From Adiantum capillus-veneris (lineage: Eukaryota; Streptophyta; Polypodiopsida; Polypodiales; Pteridaceae), in the NCBI GenBank assembly GCA_014529385.2, contig CM043962.1:127543470-127603469 (forward strand): a stretch of DNA of 60,000 nucleotides. The letters run 5' to 3'. Positions 10,901 to 20,900 of the stretch are shown here, piece by piece (positions within the stretch are counted from its first letter, which is position 1; every line of letters begins with the position of its first letter). A program made the position numbers and the translations under genes. The notes below the pieces were generated by a model. The model was given only the letters and a program-made list of their open reading frames with translations. It was not told the DNA's origin and made no database searches.

Positions 10901-12860
10901 AAAGAAAAATGTTAGGTATACGTGGTCTGCTAAGGAAAACAATGCTTTCGAAAAGCTTAAAGAAAAGCTTATCTCTCAACCTGTGCTTACACTACCGGAT
11001 CTCTCAAAACCATTTGAGGTCCAATGTGATGCTTGTGGTGATTGCCTTGGGGCTGTTTTGCTCCAAGAAGGGCACGCCATAGGCTATGAGAGTCGAAGGC
11101 TCGACCCTGTTGAGCAAGCTCTAGGCATATACGAAAAAGAACTCCTTGCAGTTCTACATGCCTTAGACTCATGGAAGCACTATTTATTGGGGACTCCTTT
11201 CATTCTGCGAACGGATCACCAAAGTCTTAAGTACTTCATGACGCAGACCAAGCTCTCCAACAAACAAATGAGGTGGGCAAATTTCCTTTCGCAATTTCAT
11301 TTTCATATTGCTCACATTGCTGGCAAGCATAATCAAGTAGCCGATGCACTCTCAAGACGACCGAGAGTGAATGCGGTTTCCATAGCAACTCACAATGATC
11401 TATCTTCAATGATAGATGAGTATGCTATAGATCCCGATTTTAGAGATGTGATTTCAGTCCTTGCATTAGGGAAGAAAGAAGAACCATTTACTTTACAAGA
11501 TGGTTATCTTCTCTATGGCAATAGACTATGCGTTACTAACTCACTACGTGAGAAAGTAATGTATGAATCTCATGCTCCCCCATATGCGGGGCATAGAGGG
11601 ATTCAGTCTACCCTAAAGGGAATTGAAACATATTTCTATTGGCCTACCATGAAAGTGAACATACATGAGTATGTTTCCAAATGTGTGGTATGTCAAAAGA
11701 CAAAATTTGATAGAGGGAAGCAACTTGGATTGCTTCAACCCTTGCCAATCCCTAATTCACCGTGGGAGAGCATATCCATGGATTTTATCTTTGGATTGCC
11801 TAAGTCTATCCATGGGAATACGGGAATATGGACGATAGTAGACAGGTTCAGTAAACAAGCTCATTTTATACCTGTCAAAAAGACTATCAAAGCCCATCAA
11901 ATGGCAACCCTCTTCATTTCACAAATTTTCAAGTACCATGGCTTGCCAATGTCCATAGTGTCGGATAGAGATCCTAGAATGACCAGTAATTTCTGGAAGG
12001 GTCTCTTTGAGAATTTAGGAACAAGGCTAAACTTCTCTTCGGCCTATCATCCACAAACTGATGGCCAAAGTGAAATAGCTAACCTAACTATTCTCGATCT
12101 ACTAAAAGCCTATGTAACGGAAGTAGATCAAAGATCCCAATGGGAGAAGTACTTACCCTTAGTAGAATATGCTTACAATAACACTGTACATACTTCTACA
12201 GGAAAAGCACCTTTCGAGGTAATTGAGGGAAGATCAAAAAGTCCCTTGCTACTTAAGGTACATGGGAAGATCTTCGCTGCAGATGAGTATAGCCGAGACC
12301 TACAAGAATCTTTCCAAAAGATTAAGGATGCTATCTCTATCTCACAGCAAAGGCAAAAGGCTGCTGCTGACAAGCACAGAAGAGCCCAAGCCTTTAAAGA
12401 AAACGATTGGGTCTTGTTAAAGTTTCCCAAAGCTCGATTAAGGCACACGACGGGCAAGAATCCTACGGGCCACCAAAAGTACTATGCTAAACTAGCAAAA
12501 AGGTACTATGGTCCCTTCCAGATTCTTAGGCCAATCAATGAGATGGCCTATCAACTTAAGTTGCCCAATCATTGGCTCATACACAATGCTTTTCATGTGA
12601 GCCTCTTGAAGCCTTACAAAGGAGAGCCACCTCAAGAACCAACTATTGAAGACCCACCGGAGATCGAGGACCACGAGGAGGTGCTGCAGCCCGAGTCCAT
12701 TCTCCGACATGAAGACAAGGTATTAAGAGGCGGTAAGACTATCCGACGATATCTTATTAAGTTTAAGAATTATCCTTTTGAAGATGCTAGATGGATGCAA
12801 GGCATACAATTAAAGGATAACCTAAACCTTGTCAATGCTTACAATGCTTCCCAAGAGTAA
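7911..12860 (+). CDS. gag-pol: Gag-Pol polyprotein of element A
   Basis: One unbroken frame of 1,649 codons for the structural and enzymatic polyprotein of a Ty3/gypsy element. In order: a Ser/Arg/Lys-rich N-terminal section (about 90-230), a retrotransposon Gag domain (about 255-400), a CCHC zinc knuckle CFKCGEQGHAYRAC (483-496), an aspartic protease with Asp545 in DPG, reverse transcriptase with VDYRALN near 794-800 and FFDD at 891-894, RNase H from Asp1040, integrase with its HHCC finger from His1221 and the catalytic triad Asp1291, Asp1352 and Glu1388, and a chromodomain-like tail (about 1593-1645) that in this family guides insertion. Gag and Pol share one frame with no stop or shift between them, so protease cleavage must separate them. 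All catalytic residues are present. The first in-frame ATG, about 400 bases after the primer site, is used. The product probably acts in cytoplasmic particles and then the nucleus. Confidence 0.96.
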   Translation: MDDNIKESEINVDNFDFAHEQATNDASMLVNYLVSRLQQAMANPSLQSEVQRQLRAHGILQAHHHDERIPRKPPCETTKRGLSPIREEEENPYEGLKNLLLDDASPSQRRTQEPPPKERERSESPATSAEMAPRRQRAKRSPSPPKRRRPSHSSPRHNSKRDDKKQEKKKARKRTPSSPSSSSSSSYESYGEDDKDQDKKKARKRSPSSPPSSNSSSSEESDGATFEPSKRRGHRKSYAAWKRSSKLKKFKEGGKSISFLTYDGTFGATDKVLAFIQQFDAAFGDEGFTESSKLRHVAMHFQKSARQWWSSLRANGEAPRTWKALRASIMKQFLATDAKDKVLTEWRSLKLSPNESIHKYVDKFWDLQLKATVFKKLDFGEQKQQFCAGLTEEMAEYVNSQRPRTISAVIHHTMVASRINFQTGGKRNNKPPENKGSNEPKGKDNVQKSPKGNSNKAKEKGVYKGKNKLSPEELERYRKDNRCFKCGEQGHAYRACPQKNNRQDPPRASLVEIQEEEIHQTHHKGSPLCHAWGKVREHDAFILFDPGSTHNFISMELATKLGIQSYEMGDILPADSAFKGQEASVTPLIGKLRLHVQGYVDKEDFFISPLKHEDVILGAPWFDRLAAHVKFPERRISFKFREKDMYIDAREMGNTIPIVHTPAFNKSIKSSISVYMIFVKDSQNEPNALAKENKSNQKELELSNFLKGFQDVFIDDIPCELPPKRGNDDHAIELLPGSSPPNKPPYRVSQAQQEEIMRQVHELIEKGMVRPSSSPFCSPVLLVQKKDGTYRMCVDYRALNRITIKNRFPVPRVEDLFDKQQGSTYFSRIDLKSGYHQIRIVDQDIVKTAFRTTFGLYEYIVMPFGLTNAPATFNRLMEKLFRPHRTFTGVFFDDIIIYSNSLEEHKQHLQVIFQVLRESKLYVNRKKSEFFLQEIQYLGHIISQDGIQMDPSKLEVIKGWPKPRNLYELRSFIGMCAYYRRFIEKFSQIAGPLHDLTKKNVRYTWSAKENNAFEKLKEKLISQPVLTLPDLSKPFEVQCDACGDCLGAVLLQEGHAIGYESRRLDPVEQALGIYEKELLAVLHALDSWKHYLLGTPFILRTDHQSLKYFMTQTKLSNKQMRWANFLSQFHFHIAHIAGKHNQVADALSRRPRVNAVSIATHNDLSSMIDEYAIDPDFRDVISVLALGKKEEPFTLQDGYLLYGNRLCVTNSLREKVMYESHAPPYAGHRGIQSTLKGIETYFYWPTMKVNIHEYVSKCVVCQKTKFDRGKQLGLLQPLPIPNSPWESISMDFIFGLPKSIHGNTGIWTIVDRFSKQAHFIPVKKTIKAHQMATLFISQIFKYHGLPMSIVSDRDPRMTSNFWKGLFENLGTRLNFSSAYHPQTDGQSEIANLTILDLLKAYVTEVDQRSQWEKYLPLVEYAYNNTVHTSTGKAPFEVIEGRSKSPLLLKVHGKIFAADEYSRDLQESFQKIKDAISISQQRQKAAADKHRRAQAFKENDWVLLKFPKARLRHTTGKNPTGHQKYYAKLAKRYYGPFQILRPINEMAYQLKLPNHWLIHNAFHVSLLKPYKGEPPQEPTIEDPPEIEDHEEVLQPESILRHEDKVLRGGKTIRRYLIKFKNYPFEDARWMQGIQLKDNLNLVNAYNASQE

Positions 12861-12970
12861 GCAAATGTACAAAATGTTAAAAATGAACAAAAATTTTTGC
12901 CTTATAAGACTCTCTTTTTCTTTATTTGTGCACAAAAATGAAGTAGTATGCATGCTTAGATCAAGTTTGC

Positions 12971-12985
12971 GGAGACGACGTCTCC
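12971..12985 (+). other. Hairpin just after pol in element A
   Basis: GGAGAC-GAC-GTCTCC forms a perfect 6-bp stem about 110 bases after the Gag-Pol stop. A similar hairpin overlaps the pol stop of element C at 34241-34258. Confidence 0.5.
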
Positions 12986-13179
12986 CGAACACCAAGTAGA
13001 GCTTGTCACTCTACTATGGAAGACTGATAGGACTAATGTGCAGACATGCTTGCGGCAGCCTCAGGCTCTCAAGCACCAAATGGACTAGTCATCCATTATG
13101 GAATGATGTCGTAGGGTAACATAGGGATCCTCTACCCGCTAAGAAAAGGACTCATGCATATGCTTTATCTTCTCTACAC

Positions 13180-13199
13180 CATAGTCGAGGACGACTATG
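13180..13199 (+). other. Hairpin beside the polypurine tract of element A
   Basis: CATAGTCG-AGGA-CGACTATG forms a perfect 8-bp stem with a 4-base loop, ending three bases before the purine-rich tract. Element B has the same structure with one mismatch. Confidence 0.6.
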
Positions 13200-13202
13200 A
13201 TT

Positions 13203-13217
13203 TCAAGAGAGAGGTAA
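13203..13217 (+). other. Polypurine tract of element A
   Basis: The purine-rich run AAGAGAGAGG followed by TAA lies directly before the TG of the 3' LTR, where plus-strand priming occurs. Confidence 0.8.
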
Positions 13218-14807
13218 TGTCATAATAATCAATATCTAATTCTCCTAAATGATTTTCTCATATTAAACTGATCATTTAATGTGGGGAAGTGCCAAGGGAG
13301 AAAAAGCTAGAATATTGGTTAAGTTAGCAGACCGGCCACAGTAGGGATCCAAAGGAGGGAAAATAGGGATCCAAAGGGGGGGCCATCTGCAAAAGAGCCA
13401 TGTGAAACAATGGGCCAAAAAGACCCTAAGGTTCAGCCCATTAAGACTTCCAAAATGCTAAGGTTCCAAAATTCAAAGGTTGTGTCCAAAGGTCAACCCT
13501 AGGGAAAATTGGATGCTTAGTGTGTGCCCAATAAGTCTTTGCATATCCCTACATGGGAGGGGGCGAGCCCCAAAGCTAGGGGATGAGAGAGAAAGCCACA
13601 CACACACACACAGACTCCCTTTACACAAAGGGAATGAGGGACACATGTCAGCTCCCTAGGCCAGATGCCCACAAGGTGTGCCCAATTCCTATTGGAAGAC
13701 CCTTGAAGTGGACCAATGAGAATTAAGCTAGAGTAAATCTAGTCTAATTAATTTAAAAACATTTAATAAAAGAAACCAATAAGAATTAAGTGTCCTAGAA
13801 GACTATTGGGCAGTCTCCCAAGGGGTCCAATGAGCATTCAGGAGCCCCATGGCTTGCCTGATTCCTATTGGCCAGGAGGCAAAGGGGTCCAATGAGAGTT
13901 TAGTTTAATTATTTAATTACCTAAAGCTCTCACAAAAGGGGAAAGGAGGACACATGTCAGAAGGCTATCACTTATGCTGCTTAATCCCTATTGGCTTGAC
14001 CTGGGGAGGTCCAATGAGGCAAAAGCCAGACTAATTTAGCAGCTAGGGCTCGCCCAAGAGAGGGGGGGGGCTGATTTTTGCTTGGCATAAACACACACAC
14101 TCACACACTTGACCATGTGTGAAGGGAAAATACTCTATCTCCTCCCAAGCTTTAATGGACAGCTCATCACCTACTCCAAGCTTGTGAGATAGAAGCCTAC
14201 ATCAACACTCTCTTGGCATGTGGATGCAAATCCAACCAAGAGCCAAGCTTCAATGCATGCTCATCTTCTCTACCAAGCTAATTACTAAGCTAAGCTATGC
14301 TAATATGAGTGATTATGTGAGGAGATGTACTTCTTTCTCGTAAGATACTTCTTTTTCCTCTCAATCTACTCTCATACCCTGCTAGCTCTCACCATCTTCG
14401 AAGGTGTGTGAGGTCTTGGGTCTGAGAACGGGGATAATTCAAGTTGTGTTTGATTAAGTGTTTTGCTTGGTGTATGAAGCTTCCATCTTCATTGCACTAG
14501 CTAGTCTTGAAGGAACACAAAGAATTGTACTGTACAATGTCTCTCTTGATGGGAGAAACCATAATACAAAGCCTTTTGGAGGGGGGACCGGCTCCATGCA
14601 AATCCGGTCCTCAACTGTTGTCAATAGCTTAATTGCTCTTTCTTTTGAAAGTATTGTCGATGCTATCTAACTAGGTGTTATGCTTTTTGTTGCTCTCTCC
14701 ACCCAAGCACTCTTGTAATTCTCATTAGGAATCTATTCTAATGAAATGCCCACTATGTTCATGCTAATTGCCGCTACAAAAAAGATTTTAGGCCATTAAA
14801 TGTTACA
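13218..14807 (+). repeat. 3' LTR of element A
   Basis: 1,590 bp, the same length as the 5' LTR. Seven substitutions were counted by eye and no indels. Ends in TGTTACA followed by CGATG. Confidence 0.96.
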
Positions 14808-14812
14808 CGATG
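14808..14812 (+). repeat. Target site duplication of element A (CGATG)
   Basis: Identical to 5899-5903. Confidence 0.95.
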
Positions 14813-15596
14813 ACAGACGACGTCAAAGTTAAAGTGGCAATTGATGAAGCGTTTTGCCTATGTTATAAACATCTCTCTTTAGTGGCCGCACGACGTCGTG
14901 GGTTAGAGATGGGCTGGCCTTGGAGCATGCACATTGACTTAAAGGGGTAGCCAAAGAGCAACATCCATGAGCAGAGCTAAGAGGAGGAAGGAGGAAAGAG
15001 GAAGGAGGAAGGAGGAAGGAGGACGGAGGACAGAAGATTGAATTGTGGTGGTAGGTGCTAGGCTCCCAGTTGGATGGGAGAGATCAAGGAGGATGGTGGT
15101 GGAGGGAAGCATCAAAGGAGGAAAATGATGCTGCTAGGGTGCTTGCTAAATGTAGCAATTGATCACTTGGCCTTTCCATTGCTACAAATTATTTCCTTGT
15201 TATCATGTCAGTCTTCATGTCTGCAAGTTGCACCCATTGCCAATATAGTACTTGCAGTTGCAACACTTGTAGCACAAGACATAGCAGCTTTGAGATCTAA
15301 GAAAGGATCACAGGTCCTCAAATTGTAACCAACCCCGCTCCAACTGAAGCTTCAAACCTTCTAAATGCTTTTAGTGCAGTGGTTGCACATCATTCAAGAA
15401 CGAAAACAGTAATTGCTACCAAGGGCCTTTGATTGAAAGTTGGCGAGCTAGGGTGGTAATCTATGTTTGTGGCCGCAAGCTTTGTGTTGCCTTGCCATCA
15501 TCTCACCCCTCCCACTCCCTGTTGCCTTGCTCCTACTACACCTTCACTCTGATCATGCCTACACATGCATTCTATCGCTTTGATCCCTCCTCCTCA
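14813..15596. other. Unassigned flank with GGA-rich tract
   Basis: Right flank of the element A insertion. The + frame from about 14811 to 14948 is open and looks protein-like but was not recognised. A purine-rich (GGAGGAA)n-type tract lies at 14982-15032. An 84-codon frame at 15074-15328 has no family I know and may be chance. Confidence 0.35.
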
Positions 15597-15910
15597 TTCA
15601 CGCTTGGGACAGTGCTCGAAATGGTTCCGTGCCGGTGTGGGACCTTTCGAGCATTGTCCCAAGCATGAATAAGAAGGAAATCCGGAAGGAAGGAAAAAGC
15701 ATTTTTGTTAAGCGTCGCAATTGTGTCTGCCATGGTTGCCTACCCAAAAGTGTGTTGCACCTGCGCGGGACCATTTTGAGCATTGTCCCAAGCATGAATG
15801 AGAAGGAAGTCCGTAAGGAAGGGAAATTATTTTTTGTTAAGCGTGGAAATTGTGCTTGCCATAGTTGCCTATCCAAAAGCGTGCTACACCGGCGCAGAGA
15901 GGTTTTGAGC
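15597..15910. repeat. 129-bp direct repeat with inverted end
   Basis: Two diverged copies of a 129-bp unit start near 15640 and 15769; both contain GAGCATTGTCCCAAGCATGAA, KAAGGAA-type purine runs and GCCATRGTTGCCTA. The start (15597-15626) is the inverse of the GAGCATTGTCCCAAGC motif, so the first unit can fold into a hairpin (15597-15668). Frames on both strands here follow the repeat. Origin unknown. Confidence 0.7.
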
Positions 15911-16068
15911 ACAAAACGGGCTTTCAATACCTTGAAGATTCTCTTACAACCTCCCTCTCCTCTACCCTCGCAACATCTCCCCTCCACGCTCCCTCTCACC
16001 GGTTTCTTCTCCTTGCTCATCGCCCCTCTACGATACATCCTAGATTGGAAGCTCCTCAATATTCTAAA

Positions 16069-16524
16069 GGGAAATTACCAAAAACCTATAATTTGTGGAA
16101 ATTCCCAAAATACCCCTCAAATTTCAAAGAATTCCAAGATACACCCGATATATTTGTCGTAAATTCCAAAATGCCCTTCAAATCTTCCAGATTCACAAAA
16201 TAGCCCTGGTTGTGAGAGTAAATTCTCCATAAGTAAATTTTTTTGTAGCTCTTCATAAGAAGACTGATTGTCTATCACACAAGATGCTAAAATTGCACTT
16301 TGAGTTGGTAATGGAGGCTTTGGAAATGAAATGCTTCGTTATTTTTAGACATAACCGCCTTTTTTGCAAGGTAATTTGTGACAAATTACATGCTAATAAC
16401 TCAAAAAGTTATCTCACTTGTCAAAAAGGAATAAAGATTAGAAAATCTTGAACAATCCAACCAAAATAGATACAACGGTATTTTGGGAATTCCACAAATT
16501 AGAGGGGTAATTTGGTAATTTTCC
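16069..16524 (-). mobile_element. TIR (MITE-like) element, copy 2
   Basis: About 456 bp with imperfect inverted ends of roughly 45 bp: the left end starts GGGAAATTACC and continues with TTTGTGGAAATTCCCAAAATACC-like blocks, and the right end is the inverse and closes with GGTAATTTTCC. The interior is the reverse complement of copy 1 (TCTTCATAAGAAGACTG, GTGACAAATTACATG). No clear target duplication was found. No coding capacity. Confidence 0.7.
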
Positions 16525-17336
16525 AATAATGTTATGTACTTCTTGGAGGTACACAATTTACCTAAACTTGGGGTCGTTCCTACCTGCGACCCAACATCCG
16601 GTGATAAGCAATCCCCTCCTCAATTTTGACGTTAGAGAGAGAGAGAGAGAGAGGAGGGTTATCGCCAAAGGCTTTGTTGCAATAGGTTGACCATGGTCCA
16701 CCATGCAAGCAATCTTCCTCCACCTTCCCTCATCCTCCCTTCTAAAAGACCTACGCAACAACAGGCCTTCTCCTTTTGCCTCTAAATGGAGGGCATTGGC
16801 ATCTCCCTACTTTGTGATCCTTGTCCTTCTTTGTTTCTAGGCTACGACTGTGTTAGTATCTCCTTTCACTTCAATGGGCATCCTTAAAGATTCATGTCAA
16901 TTTTGGATTAAAAAAGATTGGCCTCCCCACTCTCTTGATCCTCAACATGGCTTGCCTATTCCCTCTTATTGTGCTATGTTTGAAAGTATGCCACGTTAGT
17001 GCAGTAACATAGAGTAGAGTGCCAAACAGGGGGGATTCATTCCACTTCTCATGTTGTGGTTCTCAATAGGACTCCTTTTTTCTCTCTATTTGTACTTTGT
17101 TCGGATGTATGTTGTGTCGGTACAAAGATGTTTCAAGCACCAAACAAAGCAACATTTAGATATCGTGCTTATATGTCTTCTCTATAACCACTTCATTTCA
17201 AGCGCTTGATTAACAGCCTTTCATGGATAGAGAGGATGAGTAGAGCTTGTCAATGGCACTTGAGGTCTCGCTCAGTTTTTCCTTTTGCTCAATCAGCGGT
17301 AAATTTTGCTCGATATATGGTAGGACTCACAAAAAG
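16525..17336. other. Unassigned stretch
   Basis: Nothing recognisable. A short (GA)n run lies near 16634-16653. Part of 17000-17336 may be the upstream, unreadable part of the Copia relic that follows. Confidence 0.4.
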
Positions 17337-18640
17337 GCATAGATTATGAAGAAATTTTTGCTGCCATTGGTTGTATAAGTACTGTGCATTTTCTATGTCC
17401 ATTGGCAACTCATTTTAATTGGGATGTACATTAGTCAGATATTGTTAAAGCTTTCTTGAATGGTGACATGTTTGACTAAGTTTATGTAACGCACCCTTGC
17501 GATTTTGTCAAGAAAGGAAAAGAGGATAAAGTGTGTAGATGTAAGAAAGCTTTGTATGGGTTGAAGAAATTTCCTTGTGCTTGGTGTGAGAAGGCTAGCA
17601 CTCATTTGGTCAAACGAGGCTTTTGTAATAGTCGAACAAAAATCACATTATATGTAAAGCGTGAGGGTGATGTACTTCTCATTGTGGTTCTCTATATGGA
17701 CTGTTTGCTAATCACTGGACCAAACAAGAGACGTATTTCTGAATTTAAGGGTGATTTGAATGCTACTTTCAAGATGAAAGATTTGGAGCTGTTGCATAAT
17801 TACTTGGGTATACAATTTAAGTAGTGTGATGGTGGTATTTCCTTGTGTCATAAAAGTTACATAGAGACATTGCTATGTAAGTTTGGACTTGAGGGTTGAA
17901 AACCTATTGCCACTCCCATGGAAACAGGTTTGTAATTGATTCTTCATGATGCTTGTGATCCTACCGTACCACAAATTATGTTTGGTTGCCTCATTTATGT
18001 ATGCAACATGAGGCCAGATATTCAGTTTGCAATCTCACATGTCAGCAAATTTATGCATAGCCCAGGGTCTAAGCATTGGCAGGATGTCAAGAGGATTTTC
18101 TACTACTTGAGTGGCACTTTTTGTCTTGACTTGTTTTATCCTAGCGAGAGATCACTTCCGCCAGACTTACATGATTTTTTGGACTCAGTTTGGGTTGGTT
18201 ATTTTGACACGCAAGTGTCCACAAGTGGTTTTTGTTTAATGCTTGACAATTCATGCATATCGTGGTTGAGGAATAATCAACCTAATTTTCTCACTTCTAG
18301 TTGTGAGTTGGAGTACAAGGCAATCTTCAAAGCTACGGTTGATTGTGTACGGCTCATATGCCTTATGGCTAATTTGGGTGCTGGACAAGACACTACCAAC
18401 ACTATCTACACTAATAGTCAGGGCACATTGGAAGTTGTGAGGAGCCCAGTTTTTAATGATTGCACACATCACATTAAGGTGCATTATCACTATGTCAGGG
18501 AGAGGCTCTCAATAGGAGGGATCAACTTGGCTTATTAAACATAGGACAACCTTGCAGATCTTTTCACAAAGGCATTGTCTCGTGAGAAGTTTGAAATTTT
18601 GGCAAAGCTTTGGGCTTATTCCCCTTTGTGGATTGATCAT
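17337..18640 (+). pseudogene. Ty1/Copia pol relic (RT and RNase H)
   Basis: A broken Copia polyprotein read in pieces. The start matches the RT entry region (DYEEIFAA, then FNWDV, KAFLNGD, VKKGKEDKVC, KKALYGLKKFPCAW). At 17690-17705 the usual YVDD active site reads YMDC, so the second Asp is lost. FKMKDLELLHNYLGIQF follows, then a stop, then a second open piece (17936-18538) with the GCLIYVCNMRPDIQFA block and the RNase H region including the SSCELEYKAIF and HIKVHYHYVRE motifs. DNLADLFTKALSREKFE closes pol at about 18541-18600 after a further stop. Gag, protease and integrase were not found upstream. Stops and frameshifts show it is dead. Confidence 0.88.
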
Positions 18641-19070
18641 GTCCTTAGGGCATGGGACTTCCCTTTACTATATGTTCCATCTCTCGTTCATCACATCAAT
18701 CCCCATGGAAATTTGTTACCTTATACATGTGGTAGTGATGTGTGTGAACACACTTAGGACCATCGGGGCATTTTTTCCCTCACTAGGAGTTTTTTTCTCC
18801 CGTGCATTGTATATATGCCCATCATTCTAGGGCTATCTATCTTTCCATTGTACACTAAGTAATATATTCTTTGTTGTGTGCCTTGAGGTTCCCTCATCTT
18901 CTCTAAGCTGTGTGTGTTTTCTTGCAACCCTAATTCCAATAAGACATTGATATCTCCTTGTTGCTCATGGGTGAATATTTTCTTCAAACATCCCCCAGAG
19001 ATCAATTCCTTCTCTTCACTCATTGAAGACCTTTTAAATACAACAAACTCAACAGTTGTAAATTTTACAT
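18641..19070. other. Downstream region of the Copia relic
   Basis: Non-coding. It probably holds the remains of the Copia 3' end: AT/GT-rich DNA with GTATATATGCCC near 18818. No LTR partner was found, so no border can be set. Confidence 0.35.
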
Positions 19071-19078
19071 TATTAAGA
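19071..19078 (+). repeat. Target duplication of TIR copy 3 (TATTAAGA)
   Basis: TATTAAGA precedes the element; the identical octamer follows it at 19493-19500. Confidence 0.75.
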
Positions 19079-19492
19079 GGGGAAAATTACCTCAAATTTC
19101 AAAAATTCCCAAAATATCCTAGTGTCTATTTGGGTTGGACTGCTCTTGATTTTTTAGAGTTTGTTCCTTTTGACAATTGAGATCCATTTTTTACTACTGA
19201 ACACCTAAATTCTCATGACTTAGCTAGCAAAGAAAAAGTATTTTTCTCTGAAAATAATGAAACAAATCATCGTCAAGTCTTACATAACCAACTCAAATTC
19301 TAGTATTAACATCTTACAATCAATCTTCTTATGAAAAGGTAGAAAAACATTTGTCTTTGGAGATGTTTAGTCTTCTATCTAAGGGTATTTTAGGAAATTC
19401 CAAAAAATTGAAGGGCATTTTGGAAATTTTTGAAATTCGACGGGTATTTTGGGAATTTTGACAAATTAGAGGGGTATTTTGGTAATTTTCCC
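19079..19492 (+). mobile_element. TIR (MITE-like) element, copy 3, with 8-bp duplication
   Basis: About 414 bp. The left end GGGGAAAATTACC is mirrored by the right end GGTAATTTTCC, and repeated GGGTATTTTGGGAAT-type blocks lie near the right end. The interior matches copy 1 in the same orientation. The flanking 8-bp duplication TATTAAGA points to a DNA transposon mechanism; 8 bp is typical of hAT-type insertion, though the end sequence alone does not prove the superfamily. Non-coding, so it would need an enzyme from elsewhere. It interrupts the downstream part of the minus-strand relic at 19500-20900. Confidence 0.8.
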
Positions 19493-19500
19493 TATTAAGA
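19493..19500 (+). repeat. Target duplication of TIR copy 3 (TATTAAGA)
   Basis: Identical to 19071-19078. Confidence 0.75.
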
Positions 19501-20900
19501 AATATCTTAGAGTAAAATTGACCACTTGGTTGAAATTCATCAAGAAGAAAAGTATGTGCATCTTTTCTTTCCCAAAAGTCTATCATCCCCTTTTTATCCG
19601 TGAAACTGAGATCAAGTAACTTTGGTCTCTTGGGCCCCACAAGTACTCCTTTTCTCTGAATTATGGTTTGACATGGAGGACCCGTAGATAGACAAGACAA
19701 GAGCCTTCTTCTTTGATGAGGTGTGAAACATGCTATTCTTATGCATATCGTAGCATAAGTCTCCCAATCCATTTCGTAAACCTTCCGACAAACCAAGCAT
19801 GAATGCAGGGGGAATGCATAAGCTACATATCCCTTATAAACTTGGTTGCATAAAACGCGACTATGAAATTTTCTATAAGAAAGTTCATTTGACATGTTAT
19901 TTGTATGAATACTTAGGTATCACATTACGTTCATGAGAAAAGAAGCATCTAACATCATGGGATCCATGGTGAATGATGTCATCCAAGATCTCGCCATTTT
20001 CTATATGAAAAACATATCCCTTCACATACTTCACATGACAACAATCTAGATGCAAACCACAACCTTAAAAAGAACACATCTGCTACATGCTCCAAAGGAG
20101 AGGACTTTGCTCCATAGTACTCCTCGAATAAAAATGTGTCATGATAGAAATAAGGAGTGACAAATTTCAAAATATTCTTTTGTCCATCCTTTTTGCCTGT
20201 TACAAGCAAAGAACATGTGTAATATGTCTACTAAGAACCTTCCTATTTGAATATCCTCCTTGTATATCCCTTCCACAACATTTATGATGTGAGAAAGACA
20301 CCACTACACAAACTTTTGACACTCTTTAGCTTTGAACAATTTAAAAATTATTTTTTGGCCATCTTCCTGCATGGATTATAGGCTTTAAAATTGTCCTAGC
20401 CACTGCATTGATTGCAATGTCTATGTACGTTTCTTCATTTGTGTCAATGTTGATGACATTGATCGCATGATCTACTATATACTTCTAAAACAAGTTGATC
20501 AATAGTATATGCATTACATTCATATACAAGGTCTTTGGATATATCAAATGCATATAGATGATAGAGCCTCTCAAGAAATGATAATTTTCCTACCCTACCT
20601 TCATCTTTGTGTGTCTCTTTAGCTTTGTCTATGGTTAGACATCTTTTAGCCATCCTGATAGCGTTCCACAGATTATCTACGTTTATTTTTAGAGGCAGAT
20701 ATCTCCCTTGGAACCTGTTACTATTGTAGACATACCACTAAAAACCATTAGTGTTGTGTACTTACTCTGCCTTTGGTCTGTCTCTTTTGCAAAATACAAT
20801 GCCTCCATCCTTGACTTCTTCTAGCTTCGACTGAGATGGATGGTCTCCTGTACTAGCAATAAGTAAGCATGTCATCCTTGTTTATTTTCTTTGAAGATTC
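19501..20900 (-). pseudogene. Broken transposase-like relic, possibly TNP2 (CACTA)
   Basis: Reading the minus strand from 20900 down, several frames joined by stops and shifts give a protein-like series: STGDHPSQSKLEEVKDGG, NVDNLWNAIRMAKR, KLSFLERLYHLYAFDISKDL, then INVINIDTNEETYIDIAIN with HAGRWPKNN, KSSPLEHVADVFF, and lower down YRKFHSRVLCNQVYKGYVA and KRSTCGAQETK. The order (a domain-entry block with SKDLVY, GRWP, then SPLEHVA) resembles the C-terminal half of plant TNP2-type transposases as I remember them; this is family recall, not an alignment. At least four stops or frameshifts break it. No CACTA ends were found. It could instead be a host gene relic. Confidence 0.45.

Larger units (their letters stand above)
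5904..14807 (+). mobile_element. Element A: complete Ty3/gypsy LTR retrotransposon
   Basis: An 8,904-bp element with every hallmark intact: two 1,590-bp LTRs bounded by TG...CA, a 5-bp target duplication, a tRNA-Met primer binding site one base after the 5' LTR, one unbroken Gag-Pol frame and a polypurine tract before the 3' LTR. I count 7 substitutions between the LTRs, so the insertion is recent. Protein order (protease, RT, RNase H, integrase, chromodomain-like tail) places it in Ty3/gypsy near the chromoviruses; I do not assign a clade. Element B at 35095-43909 is an inverted, older relative. Confidence 0.97.
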
